Source: RI-92 sp037384645 | GTDB taxonomy: Bacteria > Pseudomonadota > Gammaproteobacteria > UBA6429 > Thiohalophilaceae | Direction: 5' to 3' | Length of the DNA: 57,702 nucleotides | NCBI GenBank assembly: GCA_037384645.1 | Contig: JARRNT010000002.1 | Span: 1 to 57,702, forward strand | Notes under the pieces: generated by a model | What the model was told of the DNA's origin: nothing | The model's input: only the letters and a program-made list of their open reading frames with translations | Database searches by the model: none | Position numbers and translations under genes: made by a program | Shown here: one piece after another, positions 26,532 through 35,589 of the stretch | How the letters are laid out: each line of letters begins with the position of its first letter | Numbering within the stretch: position 1 is the stretch's first letter

Positions 26532-27077
26532 ATGGCCAGGCGATTTTGTAGCAGTCTGTTTCTCTTACTGATGAGTGGATTTTGTCATGCCGCCGGTAAT
26601 CCCGCTGCTCGCCCCGAATTTAATAACAAGGACTTCAACCTGCGGCTAACACTGCGCACACCAAATCAGGTAGCGGCCTTTTATGAGGCCCGCGGTTTCC
26701 CGCGCGCTGCCCTGGCGACAATCAGGCGGACCTGTTTTATTGGCGTCAGCCTGCGTAACAACAGCGATAGCATCGTCTGGTTCGATCTCGGTAACTGGCA
26801 CTTCACCACGCCCAAAGGACCATTGCCGCGGATCCTGCGCAGCGACTGGACACAGCACTGGCAACAACTGGGGCTGGCGCAACGTTTCCAGTCGACCTTT
26901 CGCTGGACCCTGGCCCCCGAACACCTGGATTACCGGCCGCACGAGCGCGAGGGCGGCAATATCACCCTGCCACGAACCGATCAGCCCATTACCATTACGG
27001 GCGATATCTACGTCGGCAAACAAAAGACTCGCCTGTATACCATCAAGTTCGAAAACATTTACTGCGCCGGGAACTGA
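26532..27077 (+). CDS. Exported hypothetical protein
   Basis: 181 residues from ATG 26532, preferred because it gives a compact signal peptide (MARRFCSSLFLLLMSGFCHA); an in-frame ATG at 26490 is possible. The mature protein has two Cys (RRTCFIGVS, ENIYCAGN) likely to form a disulfide, and a beta-rich pattern (SLRNNSDSIVWFDLGNWHF, TITGDIYVGKQKTRLYTIKF). No family recognised. It is followed after three bases by a TlpA-like thiol oxidoreductase gene, so the two probably form an operon acting in the periplasm. Confidence 0.7.
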   Translation: MARRFCSSLFLLLMSGFCHAAGNPAARPEFNNKDFNLRLTLRTPNQVAAFYEARGFPRAALATIRRTCFIGVSLRNNSDSIVWFDLGNWHFTTPKGPLPRILRSDWTQHWQQLGLAQRFQSTFRWTLAPEHLDYRPHEREGGNITLPRTDQPITITGDIYVGKQKTRLYTIKFENIYCAGN

Positions 27078-27080
27078 CAC

Positions 27081-27593
27081 ATGCGTACACTTATATCTAT
27101 GGCATTGTCTTTGCTGTTGTTGCCCATGGCTGCATTCGCCGCCTCCCTGCCTGACGGCATCATTACCCTGGACAATCGCACCGCTGCGGATTTCAGCATC
27201 AGTGACTACGACGGCAAGCAATACTCGCTGCACCAGAGCCGGGGCAAATGGGTGTTGTTACATTTCTGGGCCAGCTGGTGCGGACCCTGCCGACGGGAAA
27301 TGCCGACTATCGTAACACTCAAACGGCAAATGGCCGGCAAACCCATTGACATCATTCTGGTCAACACGGCCGAAGATGAAGATACGATTTTCAGTTTTCT
27401 CGGTGCCGTTGCTCCGTCACTGCACAGCTATATGGATCGTAGCGGCGCACTTACCGAACGATGGGCGCCACGCGGCCTGCCCACAACCTTCTTTATTGAC
27501 CCGCTGGGCAGGCGACGCTTTCTTGCGCTTGGCGGTCGCCCCTGGGATCAGCCTGCATATCAGGCATTCATCAATGGCCTGCTCAGGCAATAA
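27081..27593 (+). CDS. TlpA-family periplasmic thiol:disulfide oxidoreductase
   Basis: 170 residues, signal peptide LISMALSLLLLPMAAFAA, then a thioredoxin fold with active site ASWCGPCRREMP and the cis-proline loop PRGLPTTFFIDPLG. A redox-active periplasmic protein of the TlpA/ResA type, which usually reduces cytochrome or other client cysteines. Its client may be the two-Cys protein encoded just upstream. GGAA-type ribosome binding site. Confidence 0.9.
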   Translation: MRTLISMALSLLLLPMAAFAASLPDGIITLDNRTAADFSISDYDGKQYSLHQSRGKWVLLHFWASWCGPCRREMPTIVTLKRQMAGKPIDIILVNTAEDEDTIFSFLGAVAPSLHSYMDRSGALTERWAPRGLPTTFFIDPLGRRRFLALGGRPWDQPAYQAFINGLLRQ

Positions 27594-27608
27594 TAATCTC
27601 AAGCCCCG

Positions 27609-28361
27609 CTAGTAACGCAATTTCCTGATCTGGTATTTACCCTGGTTTTCAGCAAATTCCTGACGCAGTGGCTGCAGGGCATCGACCCGTTGCCGCCACT
27701 GGTTGAGAGTACACGCCTGGCTCAGAAAGACGCCGATGTTGTTCTCATATAATGGTGTCATGAAACGGTAGACATTCTGGAAGCGCGACTGCAGGGCCTT
27801 GTTATGAAATACGGCACTCGAACGCAGGTCTGTACTGGCAATAAAATTCATGGATAACATGCCGTGAGGGCTCAGCGCCGAGGTCATGGTGCGTAACCAA
27901 TGCCGGTCTGCCTCGACTGCCCGACAGGGCTCACCATCCTCTTCAAAAAACAGGTCATCCACGATCAGATCAAACGGCAGGCCATCATAGGTTTGCAGCC
28001 AGGCAATCGCATCGTCCTCAATCAGGGTAACCGCGTCTTCCTCCAGGTCGAAAAAACGCCGGGCAATCTCCAGGTGGGTCGGGTTAAGCTCGATACCGAT
28101 TACTTCCAGCTGGGGATACCAGCGTCGCAATTGGCGAATCACCGTACCACCGCCCACACCCAGCACCAGTGCGCGCCGCATTTGTGACGAGGGCAGGAAA
28201 AAACTCGGCAGGCTGAGCAGGTCCCAGACATTACCGGTCAGGCTGCGGCGGGGATTGTATTGGCTGTGAAAAACCCCGTCGGTATACAAACGCCGGGTCT
28301 GGCCGGCAGCACGCACTTCATACTGCTTGCCATCAACCCGCTTTTGCCAGATCACTGCCAC
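27609..28361 (-). CDS. Spermidine-synthase-like methyltransferase-fold protein
   Basis: About 250 residues from a GTG at 28361, just past the stop of the upstream gene; a longer frame overlaps that gene completely. ALVLGVGGGTVIRQLRRWYP is the nucleotide-binding loop, IGIELNPTHLEIARRFF and LIEDDAIAWL follow, and LIVDDLFFEEDG stands where spermidine synthases have their catalytic acidic loop. The N-terminal domain is short, so the substrate (polyamine or other) is uncertain. Confidence 0.8.
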   Translation of the reverse strand: MAVIWQKRVDGKQYEVRAAGQTRRLYTDGVFHSQYNPRRSLTGNVWDLLSLPSFFLPSSQMRRALVLGVGGGTVIRQLRRWYPQLEVIGIELNPTHLEIARRFFDLEEDAVTLIEDDAIAWLQTYDGLPFDLIVDDLFFEEDGEPCRAVEADRHWLRTMTSALSPHGMLSMNFIASTDLRSSAVFHNKALQSRFQNVYRFMTPLYENNIGVFLSQACTLNQWRQRVDALQPLRQEFAENQGKYQIRKLRY

Positions 28362-28380
28362 AGTTTTACCAGTCAGACCT

Positions 28381-28623
28381 TCAGTCCAGCCATTCCACCA
28401 GATAGTATATGAACTGGCCCTCGGATGATTTTGATGGCCCCAGTACCCGCGCAGCATAGGATTTATCCCGCTGCGCGGCTTCGGCCTGCGCCGAGCCAGC
28501 ATCGCTCATGATTTCCACACAACCGGCAGGAAAACGCGTACGTGACTTGCGTGGCGCATACACCACGGCAAAATTCTCCTGCGATACACTGGTCTCGGGA
28601 TCGGGTGGGACGTAACCACGCAT
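28381..28623 (-). CDS. Small hypothetical protein (80 aa)
   Basis: From ATG 28623 (GAGGTTG upstream) the product is MRGYVPPDPETSVSQENFAV and onward, 80 residues, soluble, with a basic middle (YAPRKSRTRF) and a C-terminus predicted to form a beta hairpin (EGQFIYYLVEWLD). It lies between the phosphotransferase and the spermidine-synthase-like gene in one direction with small gaps, which suggests an operon. No family recognised. Confidence 0.6.
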   Translation of the reverse strand: MRGYVPPDPETSVSQENFAVVYAPRKSRTRFPAGCVEIMSDAGSAQAEAAQRDKSYAARVLGPSKSSEGQFIYYLVEWLD

Positions 28624-28636
28624 CAGTTCACAACCT

Positions 28637-30115
28637 CTAGGCGAGTTCGCTTTCGATCTTATCACACACGCGCTGGATAATTTCGGCACGGGCATAATGC
28701 TTGTCATTGGCGGGAATGAGCTGCCAGGGCGCCCTGTCAGTACTGGTACGTATCACCATATCGTGCACCGCCCGTTTATAGTCATCCCACTTGTCCCGAT
28801 TGCGCCAGTCTTCCTCAGTAATTTTGTAATTTTTCCAGGGCGTGGTCTCGCGCGCCTGAAAACGTGCCAGCTGTTCGTCCTGATCAATATGCAGCCAGAA
28901 CTTCATTAACACGATGCCATGGCGAATCAGCTGTTCCTCGAAATTATTAATTTCCTGGTAGGCCCGCCCCCACTCATGCTCACTGGTCAGGCGTTCAACA
29001 CGCTCCACCAATACCCGCCCGTACCAGGATCGATCATATAGCGTAAAATAACCGGCACGTGGAATGTGTCGCCAGAACCGCCACAAATAATGCCGGGCAA
29101 GCTCTTCATCTGTCGGCGCTGCGACCGAGATCACCCGGTACAGGCGTGCGTCCATGGCTGCAGTCAGCCGCCTTATCGAACCACCCTTGCCTGCCGCATC
29201 CCAGCCCTCAAACATCAGGACCACCGAGCGCTTTTCTGCAAAACACTGCCAGGCCAGGTCATATAACTTGCGTTGATATTTTTCCAGTCTGTGTTTGCTT
29301 TCGTGTTTGTCGGAGGTAACCGTTAAATTCAGTTCATCCAGCACGGTCCTGGCCGAGGTCACGGTCAGGGCTGTATCATGAATGATGCGGCGCCGCTCCT
29401 CCTCACGCTGTTCCTTCACCGCCTTTTCCATCGCCTCGAGCACGAGCTGGCCGGCGGTAATATCACGATAATTGGCATCAGTCGCCTCGATCAGGTGCCA
29501 CTTGCAGGTTACATTATCAGTAAGCTGTATCGCCCGTTGTGCCGCATTGATATAGGCATCGTACTTCTTGTACATTTTGCTGCCACTGAGCGGAATGTGC
29601 GTATCCTTAAACTCTTTGCGCAATGCTTTCAGCCGTTTCTTTTGCTCCTGACGGTCGAGGTGCAACCATAACTTGATAATAATCATGCCATCATCACTCA
29701 GCATAGATTCCGTATCCAGAACCTGATGACAAGCACGATCAAATTCACCATTCTTGATTTTGCCGTTCACATGATCGTGTATCAGCTGCCAGTACCAGCC
29801 ACTAAAGAAAATCCCAATGGTTTTGCGTGCCGGCATGTTACGCCAGAATCGCCAGTAAAAAGGGCGCTCCGTCTCTTCATTACTGTTATTCCAGAAGGCA
29901 TGTACCTGGATGCTGCGCGTGTCCATCCACTTGTTGAGCTGGTCAATCACGTCACTCTTACGCGCTCCGTCCACGCCGGCGAGCAGGATCAATACCGCCT
30001 TGTTCTGTTGTTTGAGTTGAAATTGCACATCCAGCAAACGCTGACGTAACTCGGTCTCCTGTCGTTCGAATTCCGGTTTCGACAAGGTCCGTCCCAGACA
30101 TACCGCTTCAAACAT
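28637..30115 (-). CDS. pap: Polyphosphate:AMP phosphotransferase (tandem PPK2)
   Basis: 492 residues, made of two PPK2 domains, the layout of Pap, which makes ADP from AMP and polyphosphate. The second domain has an intact Walker A (MFEGWDAAGKGGSIRRL) and Walker B-like region (YDRSWYGRVLVERVE). In the first domain the loop is altered (LLAGVDGARKSDVID), as usual in this family. Start at ATG 30115; the frame upstream is unlikely to be coding. A role in polyphosphate-based energy storage follows. Confidence 0.92.
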   Translation of the reverse strand: MFEAVCLGRTLSKPEFERQETELRQRLLDVQFQLKQQNKAVLILLAGVDGARKSDVIDQLNKWMDTRSIQVHAFWNNSNEETERPFYWRFWRNMPARKTIGIFFSGWYWQLIHDHVNGKIKNGEFDRACHQVLDTESMLSDDGMIIIKLWLHLDRQEQKKRLKALRKEFKDTHIPLSGSKMYKKYDAYINAAQRAIQLTDNVTCKWHLIEATDANYRDITAGQLVLEAMEKAVKEQREEERRRIIHDTALTVTSARTVLDELNLTVTSDKHESKHRLEKYQRKLYDLAWQCFAEKRSVVLMFEGWDAAGKGGSIRRLTAAMDARLYRVISVAAPTDEELARHYLWRFWRHIPRAGYFTLYDRSWYGRVLVERVERLTSEHEWGRAYQEINNFEEQLIRHGIVLMKFWLHIDQDEQLARFQARETTPWKNYKITEEDWRNRDKWDDYKRAVHDMVIRTSTDRAPWQLIPANDKHYARAEIIQRVCDKIESELA

Positions 30116-30300
30116 AAGCCCGTCCCTATCCTTCTTCGCTCGCCCGGCCACCCTGACCGGAATTATTTCAGGTATACAGTTGCTGACAGCCCGGTTCGTC
30201 CCACGTTCATTGACGCCACCGTCATTATCTTCTGATTCAGCGCCGGTTAAGCCTGACGATGACAAACTCACGACAAAATCGCGACACAAAGGAGCTTCTC

Positions 30301-30840
30301 ATGAAAAAGTATATCGCCCTGGCCCTCACCGGCGCCCTGACCCTGATCAGTATGTCAGCATCGGCACAGCCTGGCTGGCGCCACCATGATGATGACTCCA
30401 GTCACCGGCTTGCCCGGGTAGTCCGGGTAGAACCCATCAGCCGCTTGGTGCGTGTCGCCGTCCCGCAGACAGCATGCTACCAACGTCCCATTCACCATAT
30501 AAGACCCGCGCACCGCGCAGACGGTGCCAGTCTGGTTGGCGGTATCGTTGGCGGAATAATCGGTCACAATCTGGATCATGGTCGTGGTGGCGCGACCATA
30601 GCCGGCGCTATCGTGGGTGCGGCCGTCGGTCGCAGCCTGGCATATGACCGCGCAGGCTACTATGACACTGTATCGTATAAAACCCGTTGCTATGAACACA
30701 CCCGCTTTCAAACACGCGAACAACGGATAGGTTACAGGGTAACATACCGCTACCACGGGCGTTTATATACGACCCGCATGGAGCACAGGCCTGGCAGGTT
30801 TATTCGGCTTACTGCCTTCTACCAGAGGGATGATGACTAG
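30301..30840 (+). CDS. Glycine-zipper 2TM surface antigen-like protein
   Basis: 179 residues with AAAGGAG before ATG 30301 and a signal peptide ending SMSASAQPG. LVGGIVGGIIGHNLDHGRGG and AGAIVGAAVGRSLAYDR form the glycine-zipper hairpin of Rickettsia 17-kDa antigen-type proteins, which insert in or contact membranes. The C-terminus is Tyr- and Arg-rich. No lipobox Cys is present, so it is exported but not a lipoprotein. Confidence 0.85.
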   Translation: MKKYIALALTGALTLISMSASAQPGWRHHDDDSSHRLARVVRVEPISRLVRVAVPQTACYQRPIHHIRPAHRADGASLVGGIVGGIIGHNLDHGRGGATIAGAIVGAAVGRSLAYDRAGYYDTVSYKTRCYEHTRFQTREQRIGYRVTYRYHGRLYTTRMEHRPGRFIRLTAFYQRDDD

Positions 30841-30846
30841 GGATCA

Positions 30847-30877
30847 GGTAAAGGTGGGCGTCCGGTCCACCTTTACC
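30847..30877. terminator. Stem-loop between convergent genes
   Basis: An 11-base perfect stem (GGTAAAGGTGG with CCACCTTTACC, nine-base loop) lies seven bases after the stop of the glycine-zipper gene and between convergent genes. There is no T-run on either strand, so it may protect the mRNA end rather than terminate. Confidence 0.4.
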
Positions 30878-30909
30878 AGATCCAGATCATGAAGCTTACG
30901 ATAGAGTTT

Positions 30910-31572
30910 TTACTTCAGGCATTTGTCCCGCTGCAGACCTTTATAATATTCCACATCCAGGCGCGCCTGCATTTCCTGCCCTTTGTTCCTGGCGCCAGCA
31001 AGGCGTTTACGTGCCTGCGCCAGTTTCTCGGCATAAGCCTGACAGGCCTTACGACGTTCGCTTAGTTGCTCCCTGGTCAGTGCAGGTTTTGTTTTTGTCT
31101 TTTTTTGTACATATGTGATCTTGCTCCAGTCGGGCAGATCCTTTTTGGTAATCATGCCAAAGCCACCATCCAGACACTTATCACGTGTAAGCGCCACCAC
31201 GTTGCTTTGCCTGGCCTTGGGGTTATAGCGAAAGTTATAAACGTAATTCACGACTGAAGTAATACTGGCGCTGAGATATTCGCGCCCGCCAAGATTGGTA
31301 TAGATTTTCAATATGGAATCGGTCGCTGCAATATGCGGGTAAAGCACTTCTGCCAGTTTTTCGACCTGCTTACAAACCGCGGGCCGCGGCTTTTGTACAG
31401 CATCGTTTTTACCCAGGTTCACGACCTCGCTCTGCTGGCCGCTGGCACAGTGGTGCTGAGTGAACAGGATGTTCCCGGCCTTATCAATACAACGATATAT
31501 TGCCGCGTGGGCAGGTATGCCCCATGCGAGCAGCAGGATTGCAGGTATAAGTTGCGTGGGCCAGGTTCTCAT
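30910..31572 (-). CDS. Exported protein with N-terminal DUF4124-like domain
   Basis: 220 residues, signal peptide LIPAILLLAWGIPAHA. The segment AIYRCIDKAGNILFTQHHCA is the DUF4124 pattern (short beta hairpin with paired Cys) common in periplasmic proteins of gammaproteobacteria. The middle is unknown, and the C-terminus is a charged helix (TREQLSERRKACQAYAEKL, then ARKRLAGARNKGQEMQARL) likely to form a coiled coil. Role unknown. Confidence 0.8.
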   Translation of the reverse strand: MRTWPTQLIPAILLLAWGIPAHAAIYRCIDKAGNILFTQHHCASGQQSEVVNLGKNDAVQKPRPAVCKQVEKLAEVLYPHIAATDSILKIYTNLGGREYLSASITSVVNYVYNFRYNPKARQSNVVALTRDKCLDGGFGMITKKDLPDWSKITYVQKKTKTKPALTREQLSERRKACQAYAEKLAQARKRLAGARNKGQEMQARLDVEYYKGLQRDKCLK

Positions 31573-31640
31573 GGCGTTATGATCCAGTCACCGTTGGCAT
31601 CCTGTAATGATTACGTCCCTGCCGGCAGCATTTGCTGAAA

Positions 31641-32147
31641 TTATTGCGCCGACGGTTTGGTACCCCTGAGAGTATAGCTGCCGATAGCTATAGGTACCTT
31701 TATGAGTTTCGCCAGTTTCTTATCGTCGTTTTCAGTTACGACATACAGTTTCAGGTAAAATTCATTTTCTGCCGTCGGCTGCACGGTAATATTCTTGTGA
31801 AAAGCCTGGCGCGGCTTGAGCCTGAAGTAACGCTCACGCACATCCGAACTGATCATTTCCAGGCCTTCGCTGGTCGTGAAACCAATGCGTAGTACGGGAA
31901 TCGACTTGAGCGCAATAAACTGGAAGTTGATATGCATTTCACGATTGATCTGTGGCTTGCGACTGACGGTGTAGTTTACTTCAACCGGTAATTTGACTGG
32001 CCGTGGATCGCCATACTGGTCCCGTTGTGCGACCAGGAGTTGCTTCGCCGCCTGGACAACATCAACATCATGCTCGTGCTGCAGCAGACTGCAGCCAGCC
32101 ACCAATAAACACGTCAGACAAAAACTAGCAACACGTAACACCGGCAT
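31641..32147 (-). CDS. Putative lipoprotein, unknown function
   Basis: 168 residues. The N-terminus VASFCLTCLLVAGCSLL carries the lipobox LVAGC. The mature domain looks beta-rich (VEVNYTVSRKPQINREMHIN, FIALKSIPVLRIGFTTSEGL, FYLKLYVVTEND) and could be an immunoglobulin-like fold. No family recognised. It stands alone between a DUF4124 gene and a Coq4-like gene, all on the minus strand. Confidence 0.75.
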   Translation of the reverse strand: MPVLRVASFCLTCLLVAGCSLLQHEHDVDVVQAAKQLLVAQRDQYGDPRPVKLPVEVNYTVSRKPQINREMHINFQFIALKSIPVLRIGFTTSEGLEMISSDVRERYFRLKPRQAFHKNITVQPTAENEFYLKLYVVTENDDKKLAKLIKVPIAIGSYTLRGTKPSAQ

Positions 32148-32228
32148 GACAAATCCCTCGAGTTGCCCGGATTATGCCAAACTCGCAGTTAAATCACTAC
32201 GAACCGTCCGGCATAACGCCGTCGACTT

Positions 32229-32813
32229 TCAGATACCGGCAACCCGGGCCGGATTCGGCAACAGCCGCTGGGAAGCAGGGGAATGGGGATAGCGATGTTT
32301 TTCCACGGCAAAATAGGCCAGTAACAATTCGGCCTCCAGTCCGACTGCCTCGCGCAACTCACGCAGGGACTGGTTCTGCCAGGGCTGGAAATCAAAACCA
32401 TCCAGTGGCGCACAGAACGACATATAGGCCAGTTTGATACCTTCCCTGAATACCGAGCGCTCTGAGTCACTAAACAGCGAATCACACCTGGCCTGGTGGC
32501 GGCCAATTTCCGCGTTCAGCCGGTGTTCGGGCAAACTGCCTTTCTTGCTGCTGGCAATGGTAAACCCGAGGACAAAGGCCTGGTCCATTGGTAACAAACC
32601 CCGCCCCAGCAGGATATGTATGCAATCATGCTGGCGCTGGTCGATACCGGCCCGAAAAACCAGCTTGCTCAGGAAGGACAACTCCGGGTCACGCTGCATA
32701 CGCAACATCAGGGGAAGTTCACGTCGCTCCTGTGCGGGCAAGCTGGCCAGCGCGTCCGCCAGGGTCATGGATTCCTGGTGCAAGGGGATATGCCAGTCCT
32801 GTTGTGAATTCAT
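32229..32813 (-). CDS. Coq4-like protein with altered metal motif
   Basis: 194 residues, soluble. RQHDCIHILLGRGLLPMDQA aligns by eye with the Coq4 motif HDxxH-x11-E, but the last acidic residue is Gln here. The following helix (AFVLGFTIASSKKGS) and the C-terminal LREAVGLEAELLLAYFAVEKHR fit this mostly helical family. Coq4 proteins act in ubiquinone biosynthesis; with the Glu replaced, the activity of this one is unclear. It may be a divergent paralogue. Start with MNSQQDW; no operon partner is evident. Confidence 0.55.
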   Translation of the reverse strand: MNSQQDWHIPLHQESMTLADALASLPAQERRELPLMLRMQRDPELSFLSKLVFRAGIDQRQHDCIHILLGRGLLPMDQAFVLGFTIASSKKGSLPEHRLNAEIGRHQARCDSLFSDSERSVFREGIKLAYMSFCAPLDGFDFQPWQNQSLRELREAVGLEAELLLAYFAVEKHRYPHSPASQRLLPNPARVAGI

Positions 32814-32971
32814 TCACACACCTTCAGCATTCTCTAATATGAAAGATTATCGGCAGCGGTGAGACCAAAGTTAACAAATGGGGCAACAAATCCGGCTTCG
32901 CTCGCGATATTTATCCAGATCTGGACTGCCCGGCCCGGTTAAAATTTTTAGCTGTGAGCGACTTCACGGTA

Positions 32972-32998
32972 TTGACCAGGTGCTCTGTCTTCTAATAA
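32972..32998 (+). promoter_or_regulatory. Possible sigma-70 promoter upstream of the PDC sensor gene
   Basis: TTGACC at 32972-32977 and TAATAA at 32993-32998 (15-base spacer; ATAATC would give 17) face the gene at 33112. The rest of 32814-33111 holds no gene that I can see. Confidence 0.4.
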
Positions 32999-33111
32999 TC
33001 AATATCTTGTGGCCATATGCCACAACCTGATCACGGCTGTCAGCTAACCGGATCCCCGATCGGGCCCCGGTGGTTCACCCCCAAACCGAACGAATTTCGG
33101 AAGGCCATAAC

Positions 33112-34083
33112 GTGTGGTTTAAGGAAACTGTCTCGCATAAAAAGAAATTGCTATCGAGCCTGCTCAAGGCACCCATTGAGCAGCTGGCCAGGCAATGTGT
33201 CCAGCACTGGGAACAACCTGACCGCCTGATTAAAACGCTGCAAGCCAGCCTGTGCAAACTGCCACATTGCCAGTTGCTGTATGCCGTTGCTCCTGACGGC
33301 CTGCAGCTGAGCGCCAACATCACGCGTGGGGGTATCGACAATACCTGGCGTGGCCAGGATCTGTCTGCCCGCCCGTTCCTGCAGGGCATCCTGCCATTTC
33401 GCGGCATGGTCCTGTCTGCTGCCTATCTGAGCCAGCGCAGTATGCAGCCATGCATCACCGCCTTACAGGCGGTGCGTCAGGATGAGCGCCTGCTCGGCTT
33501 TGTTGCGGCGGACTTTCATCTCAAGGACCTGCCAAACATGAGCGGTACGCCCCTGCAGCGTATGCAACAGTTCCACCAGGAAGCTGACCAGTTGCGACAC
33601 CGCCAGCAGCCATCACAGCGGCAAAGTGCGGTGGATCAGAACATTGATTACCTTATCTATGTACTCAGTACGCTGATGCAGGAGCATGGCATTTTTCACT
33701 GCCGGCTCCACTTTGCCAGCGCCTGCGCCTGCCTGTGGTCGATGGACAGACCGATGGACGACGCACTCCATAGTGTCGATGAGCTGCTTGATCCGGCCCT
33801 GTTCCAGCGCTACCCCAAACGGAGTTACGACAGCCATACCCGGCTTGAACTTGACCGGATACCTCTGGTCTTTACCCAATTAAAGGCTTTACGACAAACG
33901 GACGATAGGGTGTATCTACGCTCGGGTTCGGTTAATATCATTAACGGTCGTATTGGCCTTAGCTTCTCAAGTGATGGTTCGCACTATATGAGTTCTGATG
34001 AATTTTTAAACCATGATCTTAATTACTGGCTCGACCTGGACGACCAGCCCGAAGAACTTGCCACCCCTGCAACGCCTAATTGA
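33112..34083 (+). CDS. PDC/Cache sensor domain protein without visible output domain
   Basis: 323 residues from GTG 33112, chosen because GGAAGG lies eight bases upstream; an earlier in-frame GTG at 33070 has no such site. The region 60-150 (LLYAVAPDGLQLSANITRGG, WRGQDLSARPFLQGILPFRG, AYLSQRSMQPCITALQAV, RLLGFVAADFHLKDLP) is a PDC (Cache-like) ligand-binding fold. No GGDEF, EAL, HAMP or kinase domain follows, and I see no transmembrane helix, so the sensor appears cytoplasmic or works with a partner. The last gene in the pair, a DUF2059-like exported protein, starts ten bases after its stop. Confidence 0.7.
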   Translation: MWFKETVSHKKKLLSSLLKAPIEQLARQCVQHWEQPDRLIKTLQASLCKLPHCQLLYAVAPDGLQLSANITRGGIDNTWRGQDLSARPFLQGILPFRGMVLSAAYLSQRSMQPCITALQAVRQDERLLGFVAADFHLKDLPNMSGTPLQRMQQFHQEADQLRHRQQPSQRQSAVDQNIDYLIYVLSTLMQEHGIFHCRLHFASACACLWSMDRPMDDALHSVDELLDPALFQRYPKRSYDSHTRLELDRIPLVFTQLKALRQTDDRVYLRSGSVNIINGRIGLSFSSDGSHYMSSDEFLNHDLNYWLDLDDQPEELATPATPN

Positions 34084-34093
34084 TAACGCGCCT

Positions 34094-35221
34094 ATGTCAA
34101 AACAAACTGTTACCCGGCTGAGTATCGGCTATTTCTGCACCATTTTGCTGCTTTGCAGCGTCTCCCTGTCTGCCACAGCAGGCAATGCCAAACCCGCCAT
34201 GACTAATATGGCGCTGGTAAAGAAAATATGGAATCTCAATGATGATGATCTGCTGCTGGCCAACATCAAAACCAGCATCATCACCGGCGATAAGAACCTG
34301 CTGAACGACCTGTCGCAGAAGCAGACCGCAAGTATAAAACAAATTCTTGATGCGAATTTTGCCGCTATCAAGACTGCCATGCTCGAATACATGGCCAGGG
34401 CCGGCCGGACAACCCAGCTACAACAGTATTACCAGTGGCTGGATTCGCCGATGGGCCGCAAGGTGTCAAAGATGCATCTGTTTGCACAAATGCTGTTCAC
34501 TGATCCAGAAGCCCGTATTCCGGTTAATCCTCCACAATTATCGGCTGCACGTACAAAACTTCAGACACGATTTATCAATATTCTCTTTAACGTTGCAAAT
34601 TCCTTTCAAACAGCGACCATGGAACAGTTCATGGCCCTGCAAAACCAGACCCGTTCTCCGGAACAGCGCTGGTCCGATATCACTCTAGAACAGCAGACCA
34701 AACTGGCGACAGTCAACCTCAGCAGTATCACCACCCAGATCATGCCGAATGTATTTATTCGCCTGTTCAAAGATCTGAGCCTGGAAGAAGTAACGGTAGT
34801 GGTGAACTTTCTGAATTCAGAAACCGGCCGCTATTACAATGACCTGTTGCTGGATGCCTTTATCCACGCCTCCCGCTCGACCCGTCCTGATGCACTGCTG
34901 CAAATATCCAAGCTGTTCAACGGTCAGACCGCAATCCTGTCGCAGTATTCAAAAGTCAAGCTCACTGAGGCGAAACAACGCGAACTCATGGCTATGCTGA
35001 TCAAACAATACGGCAAGCCCACCATCATCCGCGCCATGATCGATGCGCGCAACGGCGAGATCACGATCAAAACGCCCGATGGTGATACCAAAGAAGTATA
35101 CGGCCGGCCAAATCACAAACTGGTCACCCTGGATACCCTGATGACTGACCTGTCCAAATCCGGCATGGATATACGCGGCTTTTACAAGGTACTGCAAAAC
35201 CACTTACGTACCGGCCAGTAA
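34094..35221 (+). CDS. Exported protein with two DUF2059-like segments
   Basis: 375 residues from ATG 34094. The signal peptide IGYFCTILLLCSVSLSATA is followed by helical repeats. QQYYQWLDSPMGRKVSKM and TVVVNFLNSETGRYYNDLL each match the DUF2059 core (helix - Y/F-x-SP-GRK), so the domain appears duplicated about 140 residues apart. The C-terminal 90 residues differ. Function unknown; it follows the PDC sensor gene closely and may share its promoter. Confidence 0.7.
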   Translation: MSKQTVTRLSIGYFCTILLLCSVSLSATAGNAKPAMTNMALVKKIWNLNDDDLLLANIKTSIITGDKNLLNDLSQKQTASIKQILDANFAAIKTAMLEYMARAGRTTQLQQYYQWLDSPMGRKVSKMHLFAQMLFTDPEARIPVNPPQLSAARTKLQTRFINILFNVANSFQTATMEQFMALQNQTRSPEQRWSDITLEQQTKLATVNLSSITTQIMPNVFIRLFKDLSLEEVTVVVNFLNSETGRYYNDLLLDAFIHASRSTRPDALLQISKLFNGQTAILSQYSKVKLTEAKQRELMAMLIKQYGKPTIIRAMIDARNGEITIKTPDGDTKEVYGRPNHKLVTLDTLMTDLSKSGMDIRGFYKVLQNHLRTGQ

Positions 35222-35233
35222 CCACCTGAAATT

Positions 35234-35521
35234 TTATTTTTGACCTGCGTGTTGCGCATGTCGCACGCAGGTCTGCAGCACCTTATTAAATAGCCACGTC
35301 CCCGTATCCGAACGCGCGCCACCGGCCCAGGTAGTGCTGAAACTGCTGGTATACATCGGCGTCTTGACCCGCGCCAGATAACGTGCCTGTGCGATTTCAG
35401 CCTGCTGCTCGCAATCCAGGCGGGTCTTTTTATTGACTGTCGGTAACGACGGTGACTGTATCGCGCTACAAGCCGATAAATACATTAACAATAAAAAGAT
35501 AAAGCTATTTGCTTTCTGCAT
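35234..35521 (-). CDS. Small putative lipoprotein
   Basis: 95 residues, N-terminus FIFLLLMYLSACSAIQSP with lipobox LSAC. The mature part has two Cys (LDCEQQAEIA, LQTCVRHAQHAGQK) flanking a Ser/Thr-rich middle (TSSFSTTWAGGARSDTGTW). It converges on the DUF2059 gene with only 12 bases between the stops. Function unknown. Confidence 0.65.
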   Translation of the reverse strand: MQKANSFIFLLLMYLSACSAIQSPSLPTVNKKTRLDCEQQAEIAQARYLARVKTPMYTSSFSTTWAGGARSDTGTWLFNKVLQTCVRHAQHAGQK

Positions 35522-35589
35522 ATGCCGCGCCGGAGCTATTGATGCAAGAGATAATGGTTGTCAGCAACCTATTGCCAGGGAGATTTAAT

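Noticed and set aside
35250..35275. GACCTGCGTG/CACGCAGGTC stem as a terminator for the DUF2059 gene
   Set aside because: It lies in the coding end of the convergent lipoprotein gene, and the T-rich run comes before rather than after the stem.
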